Shown in pieces: positions 1-6,393 of a DNA stretch of 30,495 nt. The position numbers and the translations under genes were made by a program. The DNA comes from an uncultured Collinsella sp. (GTDB lineage Bacteria; Actinomycetota; Coriobacteriia; Coriobacteriales; Coriobacteriaceae). The notes under the pieces are model-generated. The model ran no database searches. It was not told where the DNA came from and was given only the letters and a program-made list of their open reading frames with translations. Each line of letters begins with the position of its first letter. The first letter of the stretch is position 1. The DNA lies in assembly GCA_958439425.1 (NCBI GenBank), contig CAUBVH010000019.1:1-30495 (forward strand). The letters are read 5' to 3'.

Positions 1-49
1 GTCGGCGGGGCCATTGTGGCTCTTGACAGCGGATTGGGTCATATGAGCG

Positions 50-84
50 AGCGGGGCACGGACTGAACTGCACCCCGCTTTTTT
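50..84 (+). terminator. Rho-independent terminator of an upstream gene outside the window
   Basis: Seven bases (AGCGGGG, 50-56) pair with CCCCGCT (73-79) around a 16-base loop, and a run of six T (79-84) follows. The T run lies only on the plus strand, so this ends a plus-strand transcript entering from the left. Two frames stay open from base 1, to stops at 44-46 and 64-66, so the final residues of that gene may lie here, but too little is visible to name it. Bases 85-156 hold nothing recognisable. Confidence 0.65.
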
Positions 85-156
85 GCTCGCGGCCTGCGTC
101 GCGTCTGCGCCTCGTTCCGACTCGCGCCTGTGCGCGCATCCATCTCACATCCCGCA

Positions 157-1296
157 TCACTTCACATCGAACTCCACGCGATCGAGTTCGGGTACGTTGA
201 GGTCGATGAGCTTGCGGGCAACGCGGCGGTCGTGTGCCCCAAGCGCCTCGCCTGTCGTCACATGGGCGACAATCTCGCGCTCGACGATGCCCTCCTCGTC
301 CCCTTCGGTGGCCGAGGTCTCGACGGCGACGGTGTAATCCTTAAAGCCCGGCAGCACCGCGGCAAGCTCGCGTGTGGTCTCGGTGACGCCGTAGCCGTCC
401 TGCACGCCGACCTGCGCCGAGCCAATAGACCCCGCGGTCATAACGATGCAGGGGATGGCAAAGATCACCGTGCCCACAATAATGCGGCGGCGCACCTTGC
501 GTGACAGCTCGTCGACCTCGGCATTTTCCTCAGCAGTCACAATACCGTCGCCGTTGAGGTCGCGCTTGAGCGGCACACGCAATAGAAGTAGTACGGCTTC
601 GGCAGCCAGTGCGATAAAGACCACGTTGATGCCAAACTCGTAAAGCGCCGAGAGAAACAGCGACCCGCTTGCGATGGCGATGCCGTAGCCCGCCGCGCAC
701 AGGGGTGGCATGAGCGCGGTCGCCACGGCCACACCGGCGATGAGCGTGGCGGGTTCCTGGTCGCGCGAGTTGCCCAGGCCGCCTGCAAAGCCGCCGGCGA
801 GCGCGACAGCGAGGTCCCAGACAGTTGGTGTCGAATTGTCGATAATGGCGGCCGTGGTGGTGCCAAGGGGCGAGAGCTTAAAGTACAACGTGGATGTGAC
901 CAGGCAAAAGGCCATTTGCAGCGCAAGGCTGGCGACGGCTTCGACGGTAATCTCGCGGTCGAGCGTGGCAATGCCGTATGCCATGGCAAGAACCGAGCCC
1001 ATGAGCGGGCAGATGAGCATGGCGCCCACGATGGCGATGTCCGAATCGATATCGAGGCCGATGCTTGCGATCAACATGGCGATGATGAGGATGCATAGGT
1101 GGGAGCCGGTCAGACGCGCCCCGTTTACAAAACGCTTGCGGATCACGTGATAGGGCGCGCGTCCCTCGCGAATGTTGAATGCGCGCTTTAGGAAGCGGGT
1201 GGCGTTCTCCATGGCCTCACTATGGGCAGGGCGGATGCCGTGGCGCCGGTGATGGCGTTCGCGTAGTCGCTTGATCTGTTGTTTGTCGAGTTCCAT
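157..1296 (-). CDS. DUF389 family membrane protein with an EF-hand-like loop
   Basis: This is a polytopic membrane protein of the DUF389 family, whose biochemical function is not established. The family core is clear: a first hydrophobic segment after a basic N-terminus, the motif IVGAMLICPLMG, then ALMPPLCAAGYG, and further hydrophobic segments before a soluble C-terminal domain. I place the start at ATG 1296 (379 aa) rather than at GTG 1302, because the sequence GAGGTGGAC directly precedes the ATG and would overlap the GTG start. Between two membrane segments, residues 246-257 match a canonical EF-hand loop (D-x-N-x-D-G-x-V-x-x-x-E), which I do not know as a DUF389 feature. The gene is monocistronic as far as can be seen. 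The family assignment is fairly sure; any role is unknown. Confidence 0.85.
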   Translation of the reverse strand: MELDKQQIKRLRERHHRRHGIRPAHSEAMENATRFLKRAFNIREGRAPYHVIRKRFVNGARLTGSHLCILIIAMLIASIGLDIDSDIAIVGAMLICPLMGSVLAMAYGIATLDREITVEAVASLALQMAFCLVTSTLYFKLSPLGTTTAAIIDNSTPTVWDLAVALAGGFAGGLGNSRDQEPATLIAGVAVATALMPPLCAAGYGIAIASGSLFLSALYEFGINVVFIALAAEAVLLLLRVPLKRDLNGDGIVTAEENAEVDELSRKVRRRIIVGTVIFAIPCIVMTAGSIGSAQVGVQDGYGVTETTRELAAVLPGFKDYTVAVETSATEGDEEGIVEREIVAHVTTGEALGAHDRRVARKLIDLNVPELDRVEFDVK

Positions 1297-1448
1297 GTCC
1301 ACCTCGTATTACCGCAGGAACGCGGGTGCGTTCGCAGCATGTACTCTACACCGTGACGGGCGGGGCGGTCATCTTGACATAAAACTTAGGCGAGCAGGCA
1401 AAGAAAGACACGCCACATGCGGGCGCTGCTGAGGGTTTCGGCAGATAC

Positions 1449-1485
1449 AAAAAGCGCGGGGCCGGATGGTCTCCGACCCCGCGCT
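1449..1485 (-). terminator. Rho-independent terminator of the OPT transporter gene
   Basis: Bases 1453-1466 pair with 1472-1485 in a 14-bp GC-rich stem (one G-U pair in the minus-strand RNA) around a 5-base loop. On the minus strand the stem is followed by five U. It lies 26 bases beyond the stop codon of the transporter gene. Confidence 0.8.
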
Positions 1486-1510
1486 CTGCGCGGACACGTT
1501 GTTGTTCGGC

Positions 1511-3214
1511 CTACCCCAGCAGACTCAGGCCCACGGAGACAAACGCCAGGATAACGCCGACGATGGACTCGCCGCCCAGCAGGCCGCTGGCAACGACCAG
1601 GCCCTGCTCCTGGAAGGCGGCGTCCTTGGCAGCCTTCTCCTCGTCCGAAAGACCGGCAGTGGCGTCGCGGCGTGCGGCCCACTTGTCGTAGGCGAGCTTG
1701 ACGCAGGAGCCCAGGAATGCCGTGAGTGACATGTAGAACGGCAAGTACACGCCCAGGCCGATCATCATGGCCGGAATGCCGAGCCAGTACATGACGATGC
1801 CGGCGATAAAGCCGCCAACGAACCACGGCACGCTCGGGATGCCCGAGACCATGGTGGCGACCACACTTGCCTGCGCGGCCACAAAGCTCTTGTCGGGACC
1901 AAAGGCGTCCGGACCATAGGCGGTGACAAGCGCGACCATGACGGCGGCGGCGACCAGGGCGCCCACGATGCCGCCAATGGCTTGGCCGATCCACTGCGCA
2001 CGCGGGTTGGTGCCCAGCACGGCGCCGGCCTTAAAGTCGTTCATGACGTCGCCCGCAAGGCCGCACGCCACGGCCACGATGCCGGCGATAAAGAACAGTT
2101 TGACCTGAGCGATCTGTGCGAAGGCAGCCACGATGAGCATGACGATGAGGCCAAAGATCTCCATGGGGTCGATGCCCGTCTGGCCGCAGCTCTGTGCGCT
2201 CATAATGGTAGTGACAAAGGTGAACAGCGTCACGATGACGGCCGGGACGGGACCAAGGTCGAGCGCGATGGCGACGATCACGGCGATGGCGGCAGCGCCC
2301 AGGCCGATGATGCCGGCGTCGAGCTTAAGGGAGCCCGAGATGAGCGACTGCTCGTCGGTGTCGGTGGAGCTGTCGGCGGCAAGACCGCGGACGATACCGG
2401 CGACCTGCGGCAGGATGTCCTTGAGGACGACGGCGACGCCAAAGCCCATCATGAGGCCCATGCCCAGGGACTTGACGATGCCCTGCGCGGTCACAATATC
2501 GAACAGACCGGCAGCGGTGCCGCCCACGATGATGCCAAAGTTGCCCAGCAGGGCGCCGGCAAACCAGAAGGCGACCGGGGCGAAGCCCACGAGGAAGCCG
2601 ACGGAGAGCAGCATGGGCGAGTTGTAGATGCCAAAGGTCACGCCGGGGATGTTGAGCGTGCATAGCATGCTGGGCACCACGCCCAGAGCGTCGCGAAGCA
2701 CGCTGTAGATGCCTGCGATGACCATAGAGCCAAAGAGCTGCTTGCCGGTCTTGCCGCCGGCCTCGGTGGCGCGCAGGGTCTGAGCTGCGGCGTTGCCGGT
2801 GGGGAACTCCAACGCGGCGTCTACGATAAAGTGGCGGTGGATGAGTGCCGTGGCCAACAGGCCCAGGATAGTGCCGGCGAGTGCCACGATAAACATGTCG
2901 AGCCAGCTGATCTGGTTGGCATAGCCCAGCATCCAGGCGCCCGGGATGGTAAACGCCAGACCGCCGGCGACCATGGCGCCTGCGGACATGATGGTGTGGG
3001 TGACGTTTGCCTCGTTGAGGCTGGCGTTGCCCATGAGCTTAAGGAAGAACAGCGAGATGACGGCAGCGAAGACGATTGGCCAGGGGAGTGCGCCCATCTT
3101 GAGGGCGGTGTAGGCCGAGCTTGCCGTGATGATCACGCAGCCAAGGACGCCGATGACGACGCCGCGCAGCGTGAGTTGCCCGCGCATCGAAGCGCGGTTC
3201 GAGGGATTGCTCAT
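1511..3214 (-). CDS. OPT family oligopeptide/metal-chelate transporter
   Basis: This 567-residue protein is hydrophobic throughout, with about a dozen or more membrane segments. It carries OPT family signatures: an N-terminal LTLRGVVIGVLG followed by a segment with AYTALKMGALPWPIV, then NVTHTIMSAGAMVAGG, and EFPTGNAAAQTLRATEAGG, which resembles the family's P-x-G-x-A motif. OPT proteins import small peptides or metal-chelator complexes, probably by proton symport; the substrate cannot be read from sequence. The ATG at 3214 follows AAAGGAG at a good distance. A terminator follows the gene, so it is likely transcribed alone. It diverges from coaX, and the shared spacer holds a small inverted repeat. 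No truncation is apparent. Confidence 0.88.
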   Translation of the reverse strand: MSNPSNRASMRGQLTLRGVVIGVLGCVIITASSAYTALKMGALPWPIVFAAVISLFFLKLMGNASLNEANVTHTIMSAGAMVAGGLAFTIPGAWMLGYANQISWLDMFIVALAGTILGLLATALIHRHFIVDAALEFPTGNAAAQTLRATEAGGKTGKQLFGSMVIAGIYSVLRDALGVVPSMLCTLNIPGVTFGIYNSPMLLSVGFLVGFAPVAFWFAGALLGNFGIIVGGTAAGLFDIVTAQGIVKSLGMGLMMGFGVAVVLKDILPQVAGIVRGLAADSSTDTDEQSLISGSLKLDAGIIGLGAAAIAVIVAIALDLGPVPAVIVTLFTFVTTIMSAQSCGQTGIDPMEIFGLIVMLIVAAFAQIAQVKLFFIAGIVAVACGLAGDVMNDFKAGAVLGTNPRAQWIGQAIGGIVGALVAAAVMVALVTAYGPDAFGPDKSFVAAQASVVATMVSGIPSVPWFVGGFIAGIVMYWLGIPAMMIGLGVYLPFYMSLTAFLGSCVKLAYDKWAARRDATAGLSDEEKAAKDAAFQEQGLVVASGLLGGESIVGVILAFVSVGLSLLG

Positions 3215-3324
3215 ATAAAACTCCTTTGCGTATATCCGCTTCCCCCGGGAGCGCCGTTACGGATACGGCGCGGGAAGTCGGGTTACCAAGGGCCGCCGCG
3301 TGAGCTCGCAAACGACCGCGCACC

Positions 3325-3379
3325 AGTATAGCCGCAAGCTAGTCATTTTGGGATGACTGGTTTAGGTAGGCGATATACT
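3325..3379. promoter_or_regulatory. Divergent promoter region with a 6-6-6 inverted repeat
   Basis: A TATACT hexamer lies on the minus strand (3325-3330), facing the OPT gene, and another on the plus strand (3374-3379), facing coaX. Neither has a convincing -35 box at 16-18 bases. Between them, AGTCAT (3341-3346) and ATGACT (3353-3358) form a perfect inverted repeat around TTTGGG, well placed to act as a shared operator. The hexamers and repeat are seen; their roles are inferred. Confidence 0.4.
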
Positions 3380-3406
3380 GCTGGACAGACGAAAGGAGTG
3401 CCGACG

Positions 3407-4258
3407 ATGCTTAATGGGTGCGCATATATATTGACGGTCGACGTGGGCAACACGTTCATTCGCTTTGGCCTGTTTGCCGAGGATTCGGCCGCGGCACAGG
3501 AATGCCCGCTTGCGACGTGCGAGATCACGACGCCGTCGAGCATTACGGCCGACGAAGCGCGTATGCGTCTCGCTCAAGTCATGGCCGCGCTGGCGGCCGA
3601 TGCGGGCATGCCCGGCGCACTCGTTCCCGCAGCTGCAGTCCTGAGTTGCGTGGTGCCGGCGCTCGAGCGTCCGTGGAAGGCGGCACTTTTTCGCACCTGC
3701 ACGGGGCGCGTGCTCACCGTGGGGCCGGGCCTCAAGACCGGCATGCCCGTCCGCTACGACGACCCGGCCGAGATCGGCCCCGACCGCATTGCCGACGCCG
3801 TGGCGGCCCGTGCCGTCTACGGCTCTCCGTGCATCGTGATCGACTTGGGTACCACGACCAATATCGAGGTCATCGACGCGCGCGGCACCTTTGTGGGCGG
3901 CGTCATCGCGCCGGGTCTGGCGCTTGGCGCCCGCTCGCTTTCGGCTGCTGCGGCGCGTCTGCCGCAGGTCGAGCCCTCGGCACCCACGCATGTGATCGGC
4001 CGCAACACGCGCGAGGCCATGCGTTCGGGCGTGGTTCTGGGCGAGGTGGCACGCATCGACGGCATGCTCGACATGGTGCTTGCCGAGATGCGCGCGACCA
4101 AGGCCTCGGGGGAGGGCGACGTGCCCATCGTCATTACCGGCGACGATGCCGAGGCGCTCGCGTCGCTGGTCGGCCACAGCCTGACGGTAGACGACGCGCT
4201 GACGTTGCGAGGACTCGCCGAGCTCTACCGCATCAACCAAAAGCCCCGCCGCGTGTAA
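3407..4258 (+). CDS. coaX: Type III pantothenate kinase
   Basis: CoaX phosphorylates pantothenate to 4'-phosphopantothenate, the first step of coenzyme A synthesis, in the cytosol. The protein has the ASKHA fold signatures of the type III family: the phosphate-binding DVGNT (residues 12-16), GPDRIADAVAA with the likely catalytic Asp at 126, DLGTTTNIEVID near 146-157, and GGVIAPG near 164-170. The start is ATG 3407, nine bases after AAGGAG, giving 283 residues; the upstream in-frame ATG at 3353 has no ribosome binding site and would precede the likely -10 element. The length is slightly above the usual ~255-260. The gene diverges from the OPT transporter. Family assignment is strong. Confidence 0.92.
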   Translation: MLNGCAYILTVDVGNTFIRFGLFAEDSAAAQECPLATCEITTPSSITADEARMRLAQVMAALAADAGMPGALVPAAAVLSCVVPALERPWKAALFRTCTGRVLTVGPGLKTGMPVRYDDPAEIGPDRIADAVAARAVYGSPCIVIDLGTTTNIEVIDARGTFVGGVIAPGLALGARSLSAAAARLPQVEPSAPTHVIGRNTREAMRSGVVLGEVARIDGMLDMVLAEMRATKASGEGDVPIVITGDDAEALASLVGHSLTVDDALTLRGLAELYRINQKPRRV

Positions 4259-4302
4259 AAGTGAGGGCGCCGGTGGGACAAACGCCCCCACCTTTCACCT
4301 GC

Positions 4303-4308
4303 TACAAT
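4303..4308 (+). promoter_or_regulatory. Possible -10 element (TACAAT) for the deaminase gene
   Basis: TACAAT lies 35 bases before the ATG at 4343. No good -35 hexamer is found at 16-18 bases, so this is tentative. A weak hairpin, GGTGGG (4272-4277) with CCCACC (4287-4292), sits just upstream and may be the end of the coaX transcript. Confidence 0.35.
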
Positions 4309-4342
4309 GGGTCAAACTATTGCGATTACGGAGGTGTCTGCC

Positions 4343-4867
4343 ATGTCGGACGATCTTCATCAAACTTCGTCAGGCAAGCGCCTGGACGTCATTAGCTGGG
4401 ACGAGTTCTTTATGAGCGTGGCCATCGCCGCACAGCGCCGCAGCAAGGACCCCAACACGCAGGTGGGTGCGTGCATCGCCAGCACCAACCACCGTATCCT
4501 TTCGGTGGGCTACAACGGTACGCCCTCGGCGCTCAACGACGACTTTTTCCCGTGGGGTACGAGCGACGACCCGCTGCAGGACAAGCACAACTACGTGGTC
4601 CATGCCGAGGCCAACGCCGTGCTCAACTACCGTGGCTCGCTCAAGGATCTCGAGGGTTCCACGGTCTACGTCACGCTGTTCCCGTGCCACGACTGCGCCA
4701 AGATTTTGGCGCAGGTGGGTGTGGGCGAGGTTGTCTACCTGGACAACAAGTACGCCGACACCGACGACGGCCGCATCAGCCGCCGCATTCTCGACTCCTG
4801 CGGTATTAGCTACCGCCAGGTTATCGTCGATGTCCAGATTGGTACCGGGGGACAGGCTCGGCAGTAG
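4343..4867 (+). CDS. Deoxycytidylate (dCMP) deaminase family protein
   Basis: This cytosolic zinc hydrolase of 174 residues is expected to deaminate dCMP to dUMP, feeding thymidylate synthesis. The zinc site is complete: HAE at 87-89 (His ligand and catalytic Glu) and PCHDC at 114-118 (two Cys ligands). The N-terminal DPNTQVGACI and SVGYNGTP motifs are typical of the dCMP deaminase/ComEB group rather than of cytidine or tRNA adenosine deaminases. ATG 4343 is chosen because CGGAGGTG precedes it by seven bases; an in-frame ATG at 4307 overlaps a likely -10 element. ComEB-type proteins are close relatives, but no competence genes are nearby, so the nucleotide role is preferred. Confidence 0.88.
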   Translation: MSDDLHQTSSGKRLDVISWDEFFMSVAIAAQRRSKDPNTQVGACIASTNHRILSVGYNGTPSALNDDFFPWGTSDDPLQDKHNYVVHAEANAVLNYRGSLKDLEGSTVYVTLFPCHDCAKILAQVGVGEVVYLDNKYADTDDGRISRRILDSCGISYRQVIVDVQIGTGGQARQ

Positions 4868-5039
4868 CGCGTGCCAACGCCAGCTGGTAACAACAGGCAG
4901 CTAAAAGATCCCCGTCCCAAATTGACTACTCGTGAAAGTCGCGTCTGCGCGCATGGACGGCTCGTGAGCGGGTACACGGCTGTAGTAACATAGCTTCTGT
5001 CCGCGGCCGCGCCCGCGTAATTGTGAGAAAGGAGCCCCT

Positions 5040-5318
5040 GTGGCTGTTAACGAAGAGCTGCTTAAGAAGGTTCTTGAAGAGATTCGCCCCAACCTGCAGG
5101 CCGATGGCGGCGATATGGAGTATGTGGGCGTTGACGACGAGGGCGTCGTCAAACTGGAGCTGCAGGGCGCTTGCGCCGGCTGCCCCATGAGCTCGCTGAC
5201 CCTGTCCATGGGTATTGAGCGCATCCTGAAGGAGCATGTGCCCGGCGTTACCCGAGTTGAGCAGGTCAATGCCTCCGGCGAGGCCGAGGACCTGTACGAC
5301 GAGTACGCGCCGTTCTAA
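5040..5318 (+). CDS. NifU C-terminal (Nfu) domain iron-sulphur cluster protein
   Basis: This 92-residue protein consists almost entirely of one Nfu domain, the module that carries a transient iron-sulphur cluster and delivers it to target enzymes. The motif C-A-G-C-P-M (CxxC at residues 45-48) supplies the ligands, preceded by RPNLQADGGDMEYVGV, a strong family signature. The start is GTG at 5040, five bases after AAAGGAG; there is no suitable ATG. It stands alone, 172 bases after the deaminase gene and about 110 before lgt. No scaffold or desulphurase gene is beside it. The spacer 4868-5039 holds no clear promoter or hairpin. Confidence 0.9.
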   Translation: MAVNEELLKKVLEEIRPNLQADGGDMEYVGVDDEGVVKLELQGACAGCPMSSLTLSMGIERILKEHVPGVTRVEQVNASGEAEDLYDEYAPF

Positions 5319-5363
5319 GCTGCGAAAGCTGCGGACGGCATACTCCGCATAGACGTTACGCCC

Positions 5364-5403
5364 AAATATGCGGCTGCGAGCGCAAGGCCCGCGGCCGCAT
5401 TTG
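5364..5403 (+). terminator. Possible weak terminator after the Nfu gene
   Basis: ATGCGGC (5368-5374) pairs with GCCGCAT (5394-5400), preceded by AAAT and followed by TTG. The T run is short and the loop long, so termination is uncertain. A smaller perfect repeat, TGCGGA/TCCGCA (5330-5335 and 5344-5349), lies just before it. Confidence 0.35.
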
Positions 5404-5427
5404 TATGTAGGGAGTAGGAGGGTCGAC

Positions 5428-6249
5428 ATGCTCAACGACTTCTACCATATGCTTGATCCCGTCGCGATTTCGGCGGGGCCTATCACGATTTACTGGTATG
5501 GTCTGGCCTATGTGGTCGGCGCCCTGCTCACGGCGGTTGTCATGTACCGCACGCAGCGTCGCTGGGGTTTTAACATCACGATTGATGACCTGACGAGTGT
5601 CGTGGTCGGCGTGGTCTTTGGCCTTATCATTGGCGCCCGTCTGTTCTACGTCATTTTCTACGGTGATGGCTACTACTGGGCGCACCCGCTCGAGATCTTT
5701 GCCACCAACGAAGGCGGCATGAGCTTCCACGGTGGCCTGGTCGGCGGCATCTTGGGCGGCATCATCGTGTGCCGCATGTATAAGCTCGATGCATGGACTC
5801 TGGCAGACCTTGCCGTCATCGGCGCGCCGCTGGCCTTGTGTCTGGGCCGTTGTGCCAACTTTGTCAACGGTGAGCTGTGGGGCAAGCCGACCGATCTGCC
5901 CTGGGGTGTGGTCTTTGGCGGGACTGCGGGCGATATGCCGCGTCACCCCTCCCAACTCTACGAGGCATTTCTTGAGGGCATTGTGCTCTTCTGCATCCTG
6001 CAGGTGCTCAGCCGCAAAAAGCCGCTACTGCCCCAGGGCACGTTTATGGGCGTGTTTGTGATGGGTTACGGCATCGTCCGCTTCCTCGTCGAGTTCGTGC
6101 GCGTGCCCGACGCCCAGCTTGGCTATCTGCTGGGCGGCGTCATCACGATGGGTCAGCTGCTGAGTCTGCCACTCGTGATCGCCGGCCTGGTGCTCATCAT
6201 CTTCGCCCGACACCGCAATCGACCCCAGCGCATCTATCTCGACGCCTAA
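5428..6249 (+). CDS. lgt: Prolipoprotein diacylglyceryl transferase
   Basis: Lgt is the membrane enzyme that moves a diacylglyceryl group from phosphatidylglycerol to the lipobox cysteine of prolipoproteins, the first step of lipoprotein maturation. The protein has 273 residues and about seven membrane segments. Key family motifs are present: MSFHGGLVGG with the essential His at 101, the signature GRCANFVNGELWGKPTD beginning at 140 (Arg141, Asn144, Glu149), RHPSQLYEA near 172-180, and a C-terminal GYGIVRFLVEFVRVPD. ATG 5428 is chosen because AGGAGGG precedes it by five bases; upstream in-frame starts lie inside a hairpin. A very strong hairpin follows the stop codon, which suggests a single-gene transcript. 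Confidence 0.95.
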   Translation: MLNDFYHMLDPVAISAGPITIYWYGLAYVVGALLTAVVMYRTQRRWGFNITIDDLTSVVVGVVFGLIIGARLFYVIFYGDGYYWAHPLEIFATNEGGMSFHGGLVGGILGGIIVCRMYKLDAWTLADLAVIGAPLALCLGRCANFVNGELWGKPTDLPWGVVFGGTAGDMPRHPSQLYEAFLEGIVLFCILQVLSRKKPLLPQGTFMGVFVMGYGIVRFLVEFVRVPDAQLGYLLGGVITMGQLLSLPLVIAGLVLIIFARHRNRPQRIYLDA

Positions 6250-6255
6250 CCACCA

Positions 6256-6294
6256 AAACCACCACAAAGGGGACAGGCACCTTTGTGGTGGTTT
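6256..6294 (+). terminator. Strong 15-bp hairpin after lgt, loop with GGGACAGG-like core
   Basis: Bases 6256-6270 pair perfectly with 6280-6294 (15 bp) around the loop GGACAGGCA. The 5' arm begins with an A run and the 3' arm ends in TTT, so it may terminate transcription in both directions. The loop and closing bases read GGGGACAGGCACC, which ties this hairpin to the repeats at 6318-6372 and 11196-11250. Confidence 0.65.
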
Positions 6295-6317
6295 GCTGGG
6301 CAACGATGACAGAACCG

Positions 6318-6372
6318 TAACGTTTCCCCAGATAAAACCTGCCAAAATAAACCTGTCCCTTTTTGGCAGGTT
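6318..6372 (-). repeat. Dispersed 55-bp hairpin repeat, copy A
   Basis: Read on the minus strand, this segment matches 11196-11250 on the plus strand at about 51 of 55 bases. Inside it, 6335-6347 and 6361-6373 form a perfect 13-bp stem around a 13-base loop which on the minus strand contains AGGGACAGG. It ends about 20 bases before the start of the next gene. A mobile or REP-like origin is inferred from the dispersed near-identity. Confidence 0.75.
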
Positions 6373-6393
6373 TCTAGAAAGGCTCTTTGGACT

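Noticed and set aside
1..46. Possible C-terminal end of an upstream plus-strand gene
   Set aside because: Two frames are open to stops at 46 and 66, and the terminator at 50-84 fits either, but fewer than 22 residues are visible.
1374..1380. TTGACA on the plus strand
   Set aside because: No -10 or gene lies downstream on that strand; it falls between two minus-strand genes.
3353..3406. Longer N-terminus for coaX
   Set aside because: The first ATG overlaps the promoter region and lacks a binding site, while AAGGAG precedes ATG 3407.
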